A DNA stretch of 64,000 nucleotides from Enterobacter cancerogenus (GTDB lineage: Bacteria; Pseudomonadota; Gammaproteobacteria; Enterobacterales; Enterobacteriaceae), in assembly GCA_000773965.1 (NCBI GenBank), contig JRUP01000002.1:124001-188000 (forward strand), in the 5' to 3' direction. Numbering within the stretch: the first letter of the stretch is position 1; each line of letters begins with the position of its first letter. The notes under the pieces were generated by a model that was given only the letters and a program-made list of their open reading frames with translations, ran no database searches and had not been told where the DNA came from. Below are positions 10,266 to 18,750 of the stretch, one piece after another. The position numbers and the translations under genes are program-made.

Positions 10266-11939
10266 TTACTCGCCTTTAGCCGCTTTGAACGCTTCAGCCA
10301 TAGCGCTAGAGAAGTTGCTTTCTTCCTGTTTGGTGTTAACAGTGTTGATTGCTTCTTTCTCATCAGCCTGGTCTTTAGCACGAACAGACAGGCTTACAAC
10401 GCGGTTCTTACGGTCAACGCCGGTGAATTTAGCTTCAACGTCGTCACCAACACTCAGAACCAGAGTTGCGTCTTCGATACGGTCCAGTGAAGCTTCTGAA
10501 GCGCGCAGGTAACCTTCAACGCCATCAGCCAATTCAACTGTAGCACCTTTAGCGTCTACTGCAGTCACTTTACCGTTAACGATAGCGCCTTTCTTGTTCA
10601 GAGTGATGTAGTTGTTGAATGGATCTTCAGCCAACTGCTTCACGCCCAGAGAGATGCGCTCGCGCTCTGCATCAACCTGCAGTACAACTGCAGCGATTTC
10701 GTCGCCTTTTTTGTACTCACGAACGGCTTCTTCGCCAGTCGCGTTCCAGGAGATGTCTGACAGGTGAACCAGACCGTCGATGCCACCGTCCAGGCCGATG
10801 AAGATACCGAAGTCAGTGATTGACTTGATTTTACCTTCAACGCGATCGCCTTTGTTGTGGGTCTCAGCGAACTGCTGCCATGGGTTGTTTTTGCACTGCT
10901 TCAGACCCAGGGAGATACGACGACGTTCTTCGTCGATGTCCAGAACCATAACTTCAACAACGTCGCCCACGTTAACAACTTTAGATGGGTGAATGTTTTT
11001 GTTGGTCCAGTCCATTTCAGAAACGTGTACCAGGCCTTCAACGCCTTCTTCGATTTCAACGAAGCAGCCGTAGTCGGTCAGGTTGGTTACACGGCCAGTC
11101 AGCTTGGTGCCTTCTGGGTAACGCTTAGCGATAGCAACCCATGGATCTTCGCCCAGCTGTTTCAGGCCGAGGGATACACGAGTACGCTCGCGGTCGAACT
11201 TCAGCACTTTAACAGTGATTTCGTCGCCCACGTTGACGATTTCGCTTGGATGCTTAACGCGTTTCCAGGCCATATCGGTGATGTGCAGCAGGCCGTCAAC
11301 GCCACCCAGGTCCACGAATGCGCCGTAGTCAGTGAGGTTCTTAACGATACCTTTAACTTCCATGCCTTCCTGCAGGTTTTCCAGCAGCTGATCGCGTTCA
11401 GCGCTGTTTTCAGATTCGATAACTGCGCGGCGAGAAACCACCACGTTGTTACGTTTCTGATCAAGCTTGATCACTTTGAACTCAAGCTCTTTGCCTTCCA
11501 GGTGCAGAGTATCGCGAACCGGACGAACGTCAACCAGTGAACCTGGCAGGAACGCACGAATACCGTTCAGCTCAACTGTGAAGCCACCTTTAACTTTGCC
11601 GTTGATAACACCGGTAACAGTTTCAGCTTCTTCGTAAGCTTTTTCCAGCGTGATCCAAGCTTCGTGACGCTTAGCTTTCTCACGGGACAGCAGGGTTTCA
11701 CCGAAGCCGTCTTCAACTGCGTCAAGCGCAACGTCAACTTCGTCGCCAACCTGGATTTCCAGTTCGCCGGCTGCGTTCTTGAACTGCTCTGCAGGAATTG
11801 CAGACTCAGATTTCAGACCCGCATCAACCAGGACTACGTCTTTGTCGATAGAGACAACAACGCCACGAACGATGGAACCCGGACGGGTTTCGATTTCTTT
11901 CAGTGATTCTTCAAATAGTTGAGCAAAAGATTCAGTCAT
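10266..11939 (-). CDS. rpsA: 30S ribosomal protein S1
   Basis: RNA-binding ribosomal protein that helps the 30S subunit engage mRNAs with weak or structured initiation regions. Six S1 (OB-fold) repeats can be followed through recurring motifs such as [37 protein letters not shown] and [19 protein letters not shown]. The start at 11939 ([13 protein letters not shown]) gives 557 residues, the E. coli length. The frame stays open 12 codons further upstream, but those residues are not conserved. In E. coli this gene is autoregulated through its leader and transcribed partly with cmk, which lies 122 bp upstream here. Confidence 0.98.
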   Translation of the reverse strand: MTESFAQLFEESLKEIETRPGSIVRGVVVSIDKDVVLVDAGLKSESAIPAEQFKNAAGELEIQVGDEVDVALDAVEDGFGETLLSREKAKRHEAWITLEKAYEEAETVTGVINGKVKGGFTVELNGIRAFLPGSLVDVRPVRDTLHLEGKELEFKVIKLDQKRNNVVVSRRAVIESENSAERDQLLENLQEGMEVKGIVKNLTDYGAFVDLGGVDGLLHITDMAWKRVKHPSEIVNVGDEITVKVLKFDRERTRVSLGLKQLGEDPWVAIAKRYPEGTKLTGRVTNLTDYGCFVEIEEGVEGLVHVSEMDWTNKNIHPSKVVNVGDVVEVMVLDIDEERRRISLGLKQCKNNPWQQFAETHNKGDRVEGKIKSITDFGIFIGLDGGIDGLVHLSDISWNATGEEAVREYKKGDEIAAVVLQVDAERERISLGVKQLAEDPFNNYITLNKKGAIVNGKVTAVDAKGATVELADGVEGYLRASEASLDRIEDATLVLSVGDDVEAKFTGVDRKNRVVSLSVRAKDQADEKEAINTVNTKQEESNFSSAMAEAFKAAKGE

Positions 11940-12061
11940 ATTGATAATCTTAGGATTCTTCAATTTAACGTCCACCTGACGTCATTGTCGGATGGGGTTG
12001 TTTCACATGCCCAGCACCGGATCCGTGGTACAGGGTTACTACAATTCAGTTACCGAATAGA

Positions 12062-12742
12062 TTAAATGCCCAGCTTTTGGCGGGCATAATCAAGTGCCTT
12101 TTCAATCACTTGCTCAATGGACATACTGGTTGAATCCAGCACCAGAGCATCAGCGGCAGGCACTAAAGGCGCAATTGCACGATTACGATCGCGGTCGTCG
12201 CGTTCCTTTATCTCGGATAAAAGGCGATCAAAGTTAACATTAAAGCCCTTCTCCTGCAACTGTAGCATACGACGGTGAGCACGCTCTTCCGAACTTGCAT
12301 CCAGGAAGATTTTTACCGGTGCATCGGGGAATACTACGGTGCCCATATCGCGGCCATCCGCAATCAAGCCCGGCTCTTCACGGAATGCTCGCTGGCGACG
12401 CAGCAGCGCTTCACGCACGCGTGGGAAAGCAGCAACCCGCGAAGCCGTATTGCTCACTTCCTGCGTACGGATTTCACCGGTCACATCCTCACCTTCCAAA
12501 ATGACCTGCATTTCGCCTTCAACAGACAAGAAACGCACGTCGAGGTGAGCCGCCATAGGCACTAATGCTTCTTCGGATTCAATATCCACCTGATGGTGAA
12601 GTGCAGCCAATGCGAGTACGCGATAAATGGCACCAGAATCCAGCAAATGCCACTGCAATGACTCCGCCATCGCTTTACACAAGGTCCCTTTACCTGCGCC
12701 ACTTGGGCCATCAATGGTAATTACCGGGGCGATTGCCGTCAT
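12062..12742 (-). CDS. cmk: Cytidylate kinase
   Basis: Cytosolic kinase that phosphorylates CMP and dCMP with ATP, recycling pyrimidine nucleotides and CMP released in lipid synthesis. It has 226 residues (E. coli 227). The P-loop [10 protein letters not shown] is at residues 11-20, and [13 protein letters not shown] carries the CMP-binding arginine and aspartate. A GGAGAG Shine-Dalgarno precedes ATG 12742. It lies between aroA and rpsA as in E. coli, but without the ycaL gene that E. coli has upstream. Confidence 0.96.
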   Translation of the reverse strand: MTAIAPVITIDGPSGAGKGTLCKAMAESLQWHLLDSGAIYRVLALAALHHQVDIESEEALVPMAAHLDVRFLSVEGEMQVILEGEDVTGEIRTQEVSNTASRVAAFPRVREALLRRQRAFREEPGLIADGRDMGTVVFPDAPVKIFLDASSEERAHRRMLQLQEKGFNVNFDRLLSEIKERDDRDRNRAIAPLVPAADALVLDSTSMSIEQVIEKALDYARQKLGI

Positions 12743-12904
12743 TGTTCTCTCCTGTTGCTGCGTGCTTATTATCAGCCTTCTTGGCTGTTTGAATGCGCGG
12801 CATTATACGCTGCCCGCGTCAGGTTAGTTACCCTTTAGCGTAGACAGCGCCAGAAATTTCGACAGATTCAGAAGAATTTCCGCCCAACAAGACCAGAAGA
12901 GAGC

Positions 12905-12934
12905 GAGGAAACCCGGCACAAGCGTACCGGGTAG
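12905..12934 (-). terminator. Probable terminator after aroA
   Basis: ACCCGG (12911-12916) and CCGGGT (12927-12932) form a 6-bp stem a few bases past the aroA stop. On the minus strand it is followed by TTTCC only. The stem is clear but the T tract is weak, so this may be a processing hairpin instead of a strong terminator. Confidence 0.5.
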
Positions 12935-12939
12935 CGTGA

Positions 12940-14226
12940 TTAAGAGGTCTGGCTGATTTTCGCCAACTGCTGGAAGTAATCCGGGAACGTTTTCGCCGTG
13001 CAGCCGGGATCAAGAATGGTGACAGGCGTGTCCGATAACGCCACCAGCGCAAAGCACATCGCCATACGGTGATCGTTATAAGTGCCAATATCCGCATGCT
13101 GAAGCTGAGCCGGTGGAGTGACACGAATGAAATCGTGACCTTCTTCTACTTCCGCACCCACTTTGCGCAATTCGGTCGCCATCGCCGCTAAACGGTCGGT
13201 CTCTTTCACGCGCCAGTTATAAATGTTACGCATCAAGGTAGTGCCTTCCGCGAACAACGCCGTGGTGGCAATGGTCATCGCCGCATCAGGAATATGGTTC
13301 ATGTCCATATCAATCGCGGAGAGAGAACCTCGTGTGCAGGCAATATAGTCATCACCCCACTCGATCACCGCGCCCATTTTTTCCAGCACATCGGCAAAAC
13401 GGATGTCGCCCTGAACGCTATTACGGCCAATCCCGGTTACGCGAACCGTTCCACCTTTAATGGCAGCGGCGGCGAGGAAATAAGAGGCAGATGAGGCATC
13501 GCCCTCCACCAGATAATCGCCTGGAGATTGATACTGCTGCTGGCCTTTCACCACGAAGCGCTGGTAATTCTGGTTATCAACGTCAACACCAAAGCAACGC
13601 ATCAGGTGCAGAGTGATATCAATGTACGGCTTGGAGACCAAATCACCTTTGATGGTAATTACAGTGTCTTTCGGTGCCAGCGGAGCGGTCATCAGGAGCG
13701 CCGTCAGGAACTGGCTGGAAACACTGCCATCCACACTGACTTCACCACCCACAAACCCGCCGTTCAGACGCAGCGGTGGATAATCCGTCTGCTCCAGGTA
13801 ATCAATATTAGCTCCGCCCTGACGCAACGCATCCACCAGATGACCAATTGGGCGCTCTTTCATGCGGGGTTCGCCAGTCAGCACAATCGACTGTTGACCC
13901 AGGCACAGTGCGGCAGCCAGCGGACGCATCGCCGTGCCGGCGTTGCCCAGAAAGAGTTCCAGGGCCTGGTCACTGTGCAGCGGACCTGCATTTCCCACCA
14001 CTTCGCACACGGTACGATCGGCAGAGAGCGTGTAATTGACGCCCAGCGCCTTCAGCGCATTCAGCATGTGTTTAACGTCATCGCTGTCCAGCAAATTGGT
14101 CAGGCGAGTCGTGCCCTTTGCCAGCGCGGCCAGTAATAATGCGCGGTTAGAAACGCTTTTTGAACCCGGTAAGTTTACCGTGCCATCAACGCGAGCAATC
14201 GGTTGTAGAGTCAGGGAGTCCTGCAT
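12940..14226 (-). CDS. aroA: 5-enolpyruvylshikimate-3-phosphate synthase
   Basis: Sixth step of the shikimate pathway: transfers enolpyruvyl from PEP to shikimate-3-phosphate, leading to chorismate and the aromatic amino acids. The start at 14226 ([15 protein letters not shown]) gives 428 residues. The frame runs 9 codons further upstream, but these do not match the family. PEP/S3P-binding motifs are visible: [16 protein letters not shown] near residue 20, [17 protein letters not shown] near residue 90 and [10 protein letters not shown] near the C-terminus. The glycine and proline of the [12 protein letters not shown] loop are the usual glyphosate-sensitive class I residues. It is second in a serC-aroA operon. 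Confidence 0.97.
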   Translation of the reverse strand: MQDSLTLQPIARVDGTVNLPGSKSVSNRALLLAALAKGTTRLTNLLDSDDVKHMLNALKALGVNYTLSADRTVCEVVGNAGPLHSDQALELFLGNAGTAMRPLAAALCLGQQSIVLTGEPRMKERPIGHLVDALRQGGANIDYLEQTDYPPLRLNGGFVGGEVSVDGSVSSQFLTALLMTAPLAPKDTVITIKGDLVSKPYIDITLHLMRCFGVDVDNQNYQRFVVKGQQQYQSPGDYLVEGDASSASYFLAAAAIKGGTVRVTGIGRNSVQGDIRFADVLEKMGAVIEWGDDYIACTRGSLSAIDMDMNHIPDAAMTIATTALFAEGTTLMRNIYNWRVKETDRLAAMATELRKVGAEVEEGHDFIRVTPPAQLQHADIGTYNDHRMAMCFALVALSDTPVTILDPGCTAKTFPDYFQQLAKISQTS

Positions 14227-14250
14227 GTGAAACCAAATCTCCAGAAAAGA

Positions 14251-14273
14251 CAAAACCCCGTTATGTAACGGGG
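14251..14273 (-). terminator. Intercistronic stem-loop (attenuator-like) between serC and aroA
   Basis: CCCCGTTA (14256-14263) and TAACGGGG (14266-14273) form a perfect 8-bp stem, followed on the minus strand by TTTTG. It lies within the 81-bp gap between serC and aroA. E. coli is known to have a terminator-like structure at the same place, which lowers aroA expression relative to serC. Confidence 0.7.
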
Positions 14274-14278
14274 CCAGT

Positions 14279-14295
14279 GGCCAGCCAGGCTGGCC
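14279..14295 (-). other. Second perfect palindrome in the serC-aroA gap
   Basis: GGCCAGCC and GGCTGGCC form a perfect 8-bp inverted repeat around a single base, 12 bp past the serC stop. It has no T tract. It could protect the serC 3' end from exonucleases or delay RNA polymerase ahead of the attenuator-like stem at 14251-14273. Confidence 0.6.
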
Positions 14296-14307
14296 TATGA
14301 TGAGTAA

Positions 14308-15393
14308 TTAGCCGTGACGACGTTCGAAGTCGATCATGAACTCAGTCAGGGCTTTCACCCCTTCCAGCGGCATCGCATTGTAGATCGATGCACGCATACC
14401 GCCAACCACGCGGTGTCCTTTCAGTGCATGCAGGCCTGCCTGCAGAGACTCGTCCAGAAACACTTTATCCAGCGCGGCATCAGCCAGCTGGAACGGCACG
14501 TTCATACGTGAACGGTTCGCAGCAGCAACATCGTTACGGTAGAAGCTGCTGTTATCGATGACGCCATAGAGCAGGTCTGCTTTCGCCTGATTGACCTTAT
14601 CCATCTCAGCAACACCGCCCTTCTCTTTCAGCCATTTGAATACCAGGCCAGAGAGGTACCAGGCAAAAGTCGGCGGCGTGTTGAACATGGATTCGTTTTC
14701 AGCCAGCACCTTGTAATCAAGGATAGACGGCACATAACTTTGTGCTTTGCCCAGCAGATCTTCACGCACCACCACCAGCGTCAATCCCGCTGGACCGATG
14801 TTTTTCTGTGCGCCTGCGTAGATCACACCGTAACGGCTGACATCGATTGGGCGAGACATAATGGTTGATGACAGGTCAGCCACCACCACTTTGTCACCAA
14901 AGTCAGGCTCTTCATCGATTGCGATGCCATCAATGGTTTCATTCGGGCAGAAATGCACATAGGCAGCATCATCGTTGAGCTGCCATTCACGCATTGGTAA
15001 TAAAGCACGTTTACCGTTAAGCGTGGTTTTGACGTCGATGGTGTTCGGGGTGCAATATTTTTCAGCTTCTTTAATCGCGCTGTGTGCCCAGTAGCCGCCA
15101 TCAATATAGTCTGCGGACTTAGCATCACCCAGCAGGTTGCCTGGAATAGCCGCGAACTGCGCGCGCGCGCCACCATGGCAGAATAAAACTTTGTAGTTCG
15201 ATGGGATCTTCAGCAGATCGCGAAAATCCTGTTCTGCTGCTTCAGCGACAGCAATAAACTCTTTACTGCGATGGCTGATCTCCATTACAGAGGTGCCTAA
15301 TCCGTGCCAGTTTGTCAGTTCTTGTTCTGCACGACGGAGCACTTCTACCGGCAGCATCGCTGGGCCGGAGCTAAAATTATAAACCTGCGTCAT
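14308..15393 (-). CDS. serC: Phosphoserine aminotransferase
   Basis: PLP enzyme that converts 3-phosphohydroxypyruvate to phosphoserine in serine synthesis, and 3-hydroxy-4-phosphohydroxythreonine transamination in pyridoxal phosphate synthesis. It has 361 residues (E. coli 362). The start [15 protein letters not shown] is the conserved phosphate-binding N-terminus. The PLP lysine sits in [11 protein letters not shown] near residue 197. It is first in the serC-aroA operon, so serine, PLP and aromatic synthesis share a promoter. That promoter region (15394-15706) has a CRP-like site. Confidence 0.97.
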   Translation of the reverse strand: MTQVYNFSSGPAMLPVEVLRRAEQELTNWHGLGTSVMEISHRSKEFIAVAEAAEQDFRDLLKIPSNYKVLFCHGGARAQFAAIPGNLLGDAKSADYIDGGYWAHSAIKEAEKYCTPNTIDVKTTLNGKRALLPMREWQLNDDAAYVHFCPNETIDGIAIDEEPDFGDKVVVADLSSTIMSRPIDVSRYGVIYAGAQKNIGPAGLTLVVVREDLLGKAQSYVPSILDYKVLAENESMFNTPPTFAWYLSGLVFKWLKEKGGVAEMDKVNQAKADLLYGVIDNSSFYRNDVAAANRSRMNVPFQLADAALDKVFLDESLQAGLHALKGHRVVGGMRASIYNAMPLEGVKALTEFMIDFERRHG

Positions 15394-15706
15394 TTCCCCT
15401 CACCACTGTCATATCGAACGGTTATGAATACCGTATCGGTTTTATCATTGCCTCCGAATGGCTGCAATCATTAATCCGATAGCGATCACATTTCCAGAGC
15501 AGGCTCCACCGCAGCTTATGTCATAAATGCAATAAGCAACGGAATTTTGTGAGGGCGTTTCCTGAAGTAAAATCAGAATGCTGCCAACCGATGAAATAGC
15601 CGTGACAATGCCGCGATAAATTTAGACCACTGAATAGCGAAGCAGGCGCAAAACCCGTATCATTGCGCGCTTTACGCCCACCCCATCGACTTGAGAGAGC
15701 GCCAAC
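15394..15706. other. serC-ycaO divergent intergenic region
   Basis: A 313-bp region with the two divergent promoters. It holds a CRP-like sequence (listed separately). I see no open frame with family resemblance, no terminator hairpin and no repeat. E. coli has ycaP between these two genes; here there is no trace of it. Confidence 0.6.
15472..15493. promoter_or_regulatory. Candidate CRP site upstream of serC
   Basis: The right half TCACATTT matches the CRP consensus half-site at all 8 positions, and the left half TAATCCGA at 5 of 8, with the standard 6-bp spacer. The site lies about 80-100 bp upstream of the serC ATG. In E. coli serC-aroA is repressed by cAMP-CRP and activated by Lrp, so the placement is plausible. 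It is untested here. Confidence 0.35.
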
Positions 15707-17467
15707 ATGACGCAAACGTTTATTCCAGGAAAAGACGCCGCACTGGAAGACTCCATCGCACGTTTCCAGCACAAACTGCAGGACCTGGGCTTCAACATTG
15801 AAGAAGCCTCCTGGCTGAACCCGGTTCCACACGTCTGGTCTGTGCATATCCGCGATCGCGACTGCCCGCTGTGCTTTACCAATGGTAAAGGTGCCAGTAA
15901 GAAAGCGGCACTGGCTTCGGCGTTAGGCGAATATTTTGAGCGTCTCTCAACCAACTACTTCTTCGCCGATTTCTGGCTCGGTCAGTCCATCGCCAACGGC
16001 GATTTCGTTCACTACCCGAATGAGAAGTGGTTCCCATTGACTGACGATGACAGTTTACCAGCAGGGATTCTGGATGCGCGTCTGCAGAAATTTTACGATC
16101 CAGAAGATAGTCTGAGCGCCTCAGATCTGATTGACCTGCAGTCAGGGAATGTTGACCGTGGCATCTGCGGCCTGCCATTTACTCGTCAATCCGACCAGCA
16201 GACGGTGTACATCCCGATGAACATCATCGGCAACCTGTATGTTTCTAACGGCATGTCTGCCGGTAACACCGCGAATGAAGCGCGTGTACAAGGCCTGTCT
16301 GAAGTCTTTGAGCGCCACATTAAAAACCGCATTATCGCTGAGTCAATAAGCCTGCCAGAAATTCCTGCTGAAGTGATGCAGCGCTACCCCGGCGTGATTG
16401 AGGCGATTGAACGTCTGGAAGCCGAAGGTTTCCCGATCTTCTCCTACGATGCTTCACTGGGCGGCAAGTACCCGGTTATCTGCGTAGTGCTGTTTAACCC
16501 GGCCAACGGCACTTGCTTTGCTTCATTCGGCGCACACCCTGACTTTGGTGTGGCATTGGAACGTACCGTTACTGAACTGCTCCAGGGCCGTGGACTGAAA
16601 GACCTGGATGTCTTCACCCCACCAACCTTCGATGATGAAGAAGTGGCTGAACACGCCAACCTGGAAACCCACTTTATCGATTCCAGTGGTTTAATCTCCT
16701 GGGACATGTTCAAAGAAGATGCGGATTATCCTTTCGTCGACTGGAGCTTCTCAGGCAGCACGCACGAAGAGTTTGATACGCTGATGGCCATCTTCCGCGC
16801 GGAAGATCAAGAGGTTTACATCGCGGATTATGAGCATCTGGGCGTTTACGCCTGCCGTATCATCGTACCGGGCATGTCAGATATTTATCCGGCAGAAGAC
16901 CTGTTATTGGCCAACAACAGCATGGGCGCGCCGCTGCGTGAAACGTTGCTGGCGCTGCCAGCCAGTGAGTGGGAACCGGAGGCGTATCTGAACCTCATCG
17001 AGCAGTTGGATGAAGAAGGTCATGACGACTTCACTCGCGTCCGTGAGCTGCTGGGTCTGGCGTCAGGTAAAGACAATGGCTGGTACACCCTACGTATTGG
17101 CGAGCTGAAAGCCATGCTGGCATTGGCGGGCGGAGATTTGGATCAGGCTCTGATCTGGACGGAATGGACCATGGAGTTCAACCAGTCAATCTTCAGCCCT
17201 GAACGCGCCAACTATTACCGTTGCCTGCAAACCCTGCTGTTGCTCGCCATGGAAGAAGAACGCGATCCTCTGCAATATCATCGTGCCTTTGTGCGGATGT
17301 ATGGCGAAGACGCCGTTGATGCCGCTTCTGCAGCGATCAGCGGTGAAGCGCCATTCTACGGCCTGCAAGCGGTAGACCTGGATCTGAAAGCCTTCCCGGC
17401 TCATCAGGCCCTGCTGGCCGCCTACGAAAAATTGCAGGCAGCAAAACGTAACTATTGGTCAAAGTAA
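15707..17467 (+). CDS. ycaO: YcaO, ATP-dependent accessory factor for S12 methylthiolation
   Basis: Founding member of the YcaO superfamily, whose relatives activate peptide backbone amides with ATP to make azolines or thioamides. In E. coli this protein assists RimO in beta-methylthiolation of Asp in ribosomal protein S12. It has 586 residues, the E. coli length. The YcaO domain occupies about residues 60-390; GASKKAALASALGEYFERLS and NEARVQGLSEVFERH carry the acidic ATP/Mg ligands. The C-terminal region is TPR-like. No peptide precursor or cyclodehydratase partner lies nearby, which supports the housekeeping role over RiPP synthesis. Confidence 0.93.
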   Translation: MTQTFIPGKDAALEDSIARFQHKLQDLGFNIEEASWLNPVPHVWSVHIRDRDCPLCFTNGKGASKKAALASALGEYFERLSTNYFFADFWLGQSIANGDFVHYPNEKWFPLTDDDSLPAGILDARLQKFYDPEDSLSASDLIDLQSGNVDRGICGLPFTRQSDQQTVYIPMNIIGNLYVSNGMSAGNTANEARVQGLSEVFERHIKNRIIAESISLPEIPAEVMQRYPGVIEAIERLEAEGFPIFSYDASLGGKYPVICVVLFNPANGTCFASFGAHPDFGVALERTVTELLQGRGLKDLDVFTPPTFDDEEVAEHANLETHFIDSSGLISWDMFKEDADYPFVDWSFSGSTHEEFDTLMAIFRAEDQEVYIADYEHLGVYACRIIVPGMSDIYPAEDLLLANNSMGAPLRETLLALPASEWEPEAYLNLIEQLDEEGHDDFTRVRELLGLASGKDNGWYTLRIGELKAMLALAGGDLDQALIWTEWTMEFNQSIFSPERANYYRCLQTLLLLAMEEERDPLQYHRAFVRMYGEDAVDAASAAISGEAPFYGLQAVDLDLKAFPAHQALLAAYEKLQAAKRNYWSK

Positions 17468-17508
17468 TATTCACGAGCGCTTAGCGCGATATTTTTGCTA
17501 ACGTTGAG

Positions 17509-17542
17509 AATGGCACTGATTAACCCCGGTGCCATTTTTTTT
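17509..17542 (+). terminator. Rho-independent terminator of ycaO
   Basis: AATGGCAC pairs with GTGCCATT around a loop of about 12 nt, followed by a run of T residues at 17535-17542. It lies 42 bp past the ycaO stop. Confidence 0.88.
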
Positions 17543-17572
17543 GCTTCAAATTGTCATACTCAACATTGAATA

Positions 17573-17586
17573 TTGATAATTAACAA
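17573..17586. promoter_or_regulatory. Upstream FNR-like site
   Basis: TTGAT-AATT-AACAA matches the FNR consensus TTGAT-N4-ATCAA at 9 of 10 positions. It lies about 185 bp upstream of the better-placed site at 17751, in a region where E. coli has additional upstream anaerobic control sites. The surrounding DNA is AT-rich, so a chance match is possible. Confidence 0.4.
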
Positions 17587-17750
17587 TTCAGTTTCATTGA
17601 TTAAACTGAATTAACATTAAGTCACTTTCAAAGACCCTTCATTAAACTTATTTTGCATAAATTAAAAATTTTTTAGTTGTTATAATTCAAATTGTTACAT
17701 GCAAATTCCTTAGTTTAACGCCTCGCTTATCCCGTACCTTCCTGCCATTT

Positions 17751-17799
17751 ATGATCCACATCAATTCCTGACCTATACTCCTTTGTTAGTATCTTTACA
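17751..17799 (+). promoter_or_regulatory. Predicted class II FNR-dependent promoter of focA-pflB
   Basis: ATGAT-CCAC-ATCAA (17751-17764) matches the FNR consensus at 9 of 10 positions. TAGTAT at 17787-17792 would serve as the -10 and predicts a start near 17799. The FNR site is then centred at -41.5, exactly the class II activation position, with no recognisable -35 needed. The predicted leader of about 24 nt ends at the focA Shine-Dalgarno AGGAGAG. This agrees with the FNR control known for E. coli focA-pfl. Confidence 0.6.
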
Positions 17800-17822
17800 G
17801 ACAATTTCAGGAGAGCGTTAGT

Positions 17823-18683
17823 GTGAAAGCTGACAACCCTTTTAATGCATTATTACCCGCGGCCATGGCGAAAGTTGCTGAAGATGCCGGCGTCTATAAA
17901 GCCACTAAACATCCTTTAACCACCTTCTTCTTAGCCATCACTGCTGGCGTATTTATTTCTATCGCGTTTGTTTTCTACATTACTGCCACCACGGGCAGTG
18001 GCGCCATGCCCTACGGTATTGCGAAACTGATTGGCGGTATCTGCTTCTCTCTGGGTTTGATGCTGGTTGTGGTATGTGGCGCGGACCTTTTCACTTCGAC
18101 GGTTTTGATTGTGGTGGCGAAAGCCAGCGGGCGCATCACCTGGATGCAACTCGGTCGTCATTGGCTGAATGTCTATATCGGTAACTTGTTTGGTGCGCTG
18201 TTCTTTGTCGCGCTGATTTGGTTAGCAGGTGAACATATGGTTGCCAACGGTGCGTGGGGGTTGAACGTCCTGCAAACCGCCGATCACAAAATGCATCACA
18301 CGTTTATTGAGGCCGTTAGCCTCGGCACACTGGCTAATCTGATGGTTTGCCTGGCCGTATGGATGAGTTACTCCGGCCGCAGCCTGTTTGACAAAATGTT
18401 TGCCATGATATTACCGGTCGGGATGTTCGTTGCCAGCGGGTTTGAGCACAGCATCGCCAACATGTTTTTAATCCCTATGGCAATCGTCATTCGCGACTTC
18501 GCCAGCCCGGAATTCTGGCAACTGGCCGGCTCCAGCGCCGCACAGTTCCCCTCTCTCAGCGTTGGCGACTTTATTGTTAACAACCTTATTCCCGTGACAA
18601 TCGGCAACATTATCGGCGGCGGATTGTTAGTCGGTTTGACCTACTGGGTCATCTATCTTCGTGGTGATGAGCCGGTTCACTAA
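17823..18683 (+). CDS. focA: Formate channel FocA
   Basis: Pentameric inner-membrane channel of the formate-nitrite transporter family, moving formate made by PflB in or out depending on pH. It has 286 residues (E. coli 285). The GTG start at 17823 begins KADNPFNALLPAAMAKVAE after the initiator, identical in pattern to E. coli, and AGGAG lies 9 bp upstream. An ATG is not available: the overlapping GTG at 17821 runs straight into TGA. Six membrane segments and the conserved ADHKMHHTFIEA with the pore histidine region are visible. It is first in focA-pflB. Confidence 0.96.
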   Translation: MKADNPFNALLPAAMAKVAEDAGVYKATKHPLTTFFLAITAGVFISIAFVFYITATTGSGAMPYGIAKLIGGICFSLGLMLVVVCGADLFTSTVLIVVAKASGRITWMQLGRHWLNVYIGNLFGALFFVALIWLAGEHMVANGAWGLNVLQTADHKMHHTFIEAVSLGTLANLMVCLAVWMSYSGRSLFDKMFAMILPVGMFVASGFEHSIANMFLIPMAIVIRDFASPEFWQLAGSSAAQFPSLSVGDFIVNNLIPVTIGNIIGGGLLVGLTYWVIYLRGDEPVH

Positions 18684-18695
18684 GCAATTGATACG

Positions 18696-18715
18696 GGCGT
18701 GCTCAAGGGCACGCC
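18696..18715 (+). other. Stem-loop between focA and pflB
   Basis: GGCGTGC and GCACGCC form a perfect 7-bp stem with a 6-nt loop in the 67-bp focA-pflB gap. There is no T tract, so it is not a terminator. It may mark RNA processing that lets pflB message outnumber focA message, as known for the E. coli operon. Confidence 0.55.
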
Positions 18716-18750
18716 ATCGTCAGAGTCTCCCTAAATAAGGCAGGTATATC

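Larger units (their letters stand above)
17468..17822. other. ycaO-focA intergenic region, AT-rich anaerobic control region
   Basis: A 355-bp region holding the ycaO terminator at its left end and then about 230 bp of AT-rich DNA with two FNR-like palindromes, one ideally placed for activation of focA-pflB. E. coli has a large multi-promoter control region (FNR, ArcA, IHF) at the same place. I see no gene here. Confidence 0.7.

Noticed and set aside
10857..11540. 227-codon open frame on the plus strand inside rpsA
   Set aside because: It lies entirely antisense to rpsA, which is certain. Its content mirrors the highly biased rpsA codons, and it has no family resemblance.
13528..14136. 202-codon open frame antisense to aroA
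   Set aside because: Shadow of aroA; composition rich in H, Q and R, as expected from a reverse frame, with no signal or domain.
15707..17467. YcaO as part of a RiPP biosynthetic cluster
   Set aside because: No precursor peptide, dehydrogenase, protease or exporter lies beside it. Sequence and position match the housekeeping ycaO.
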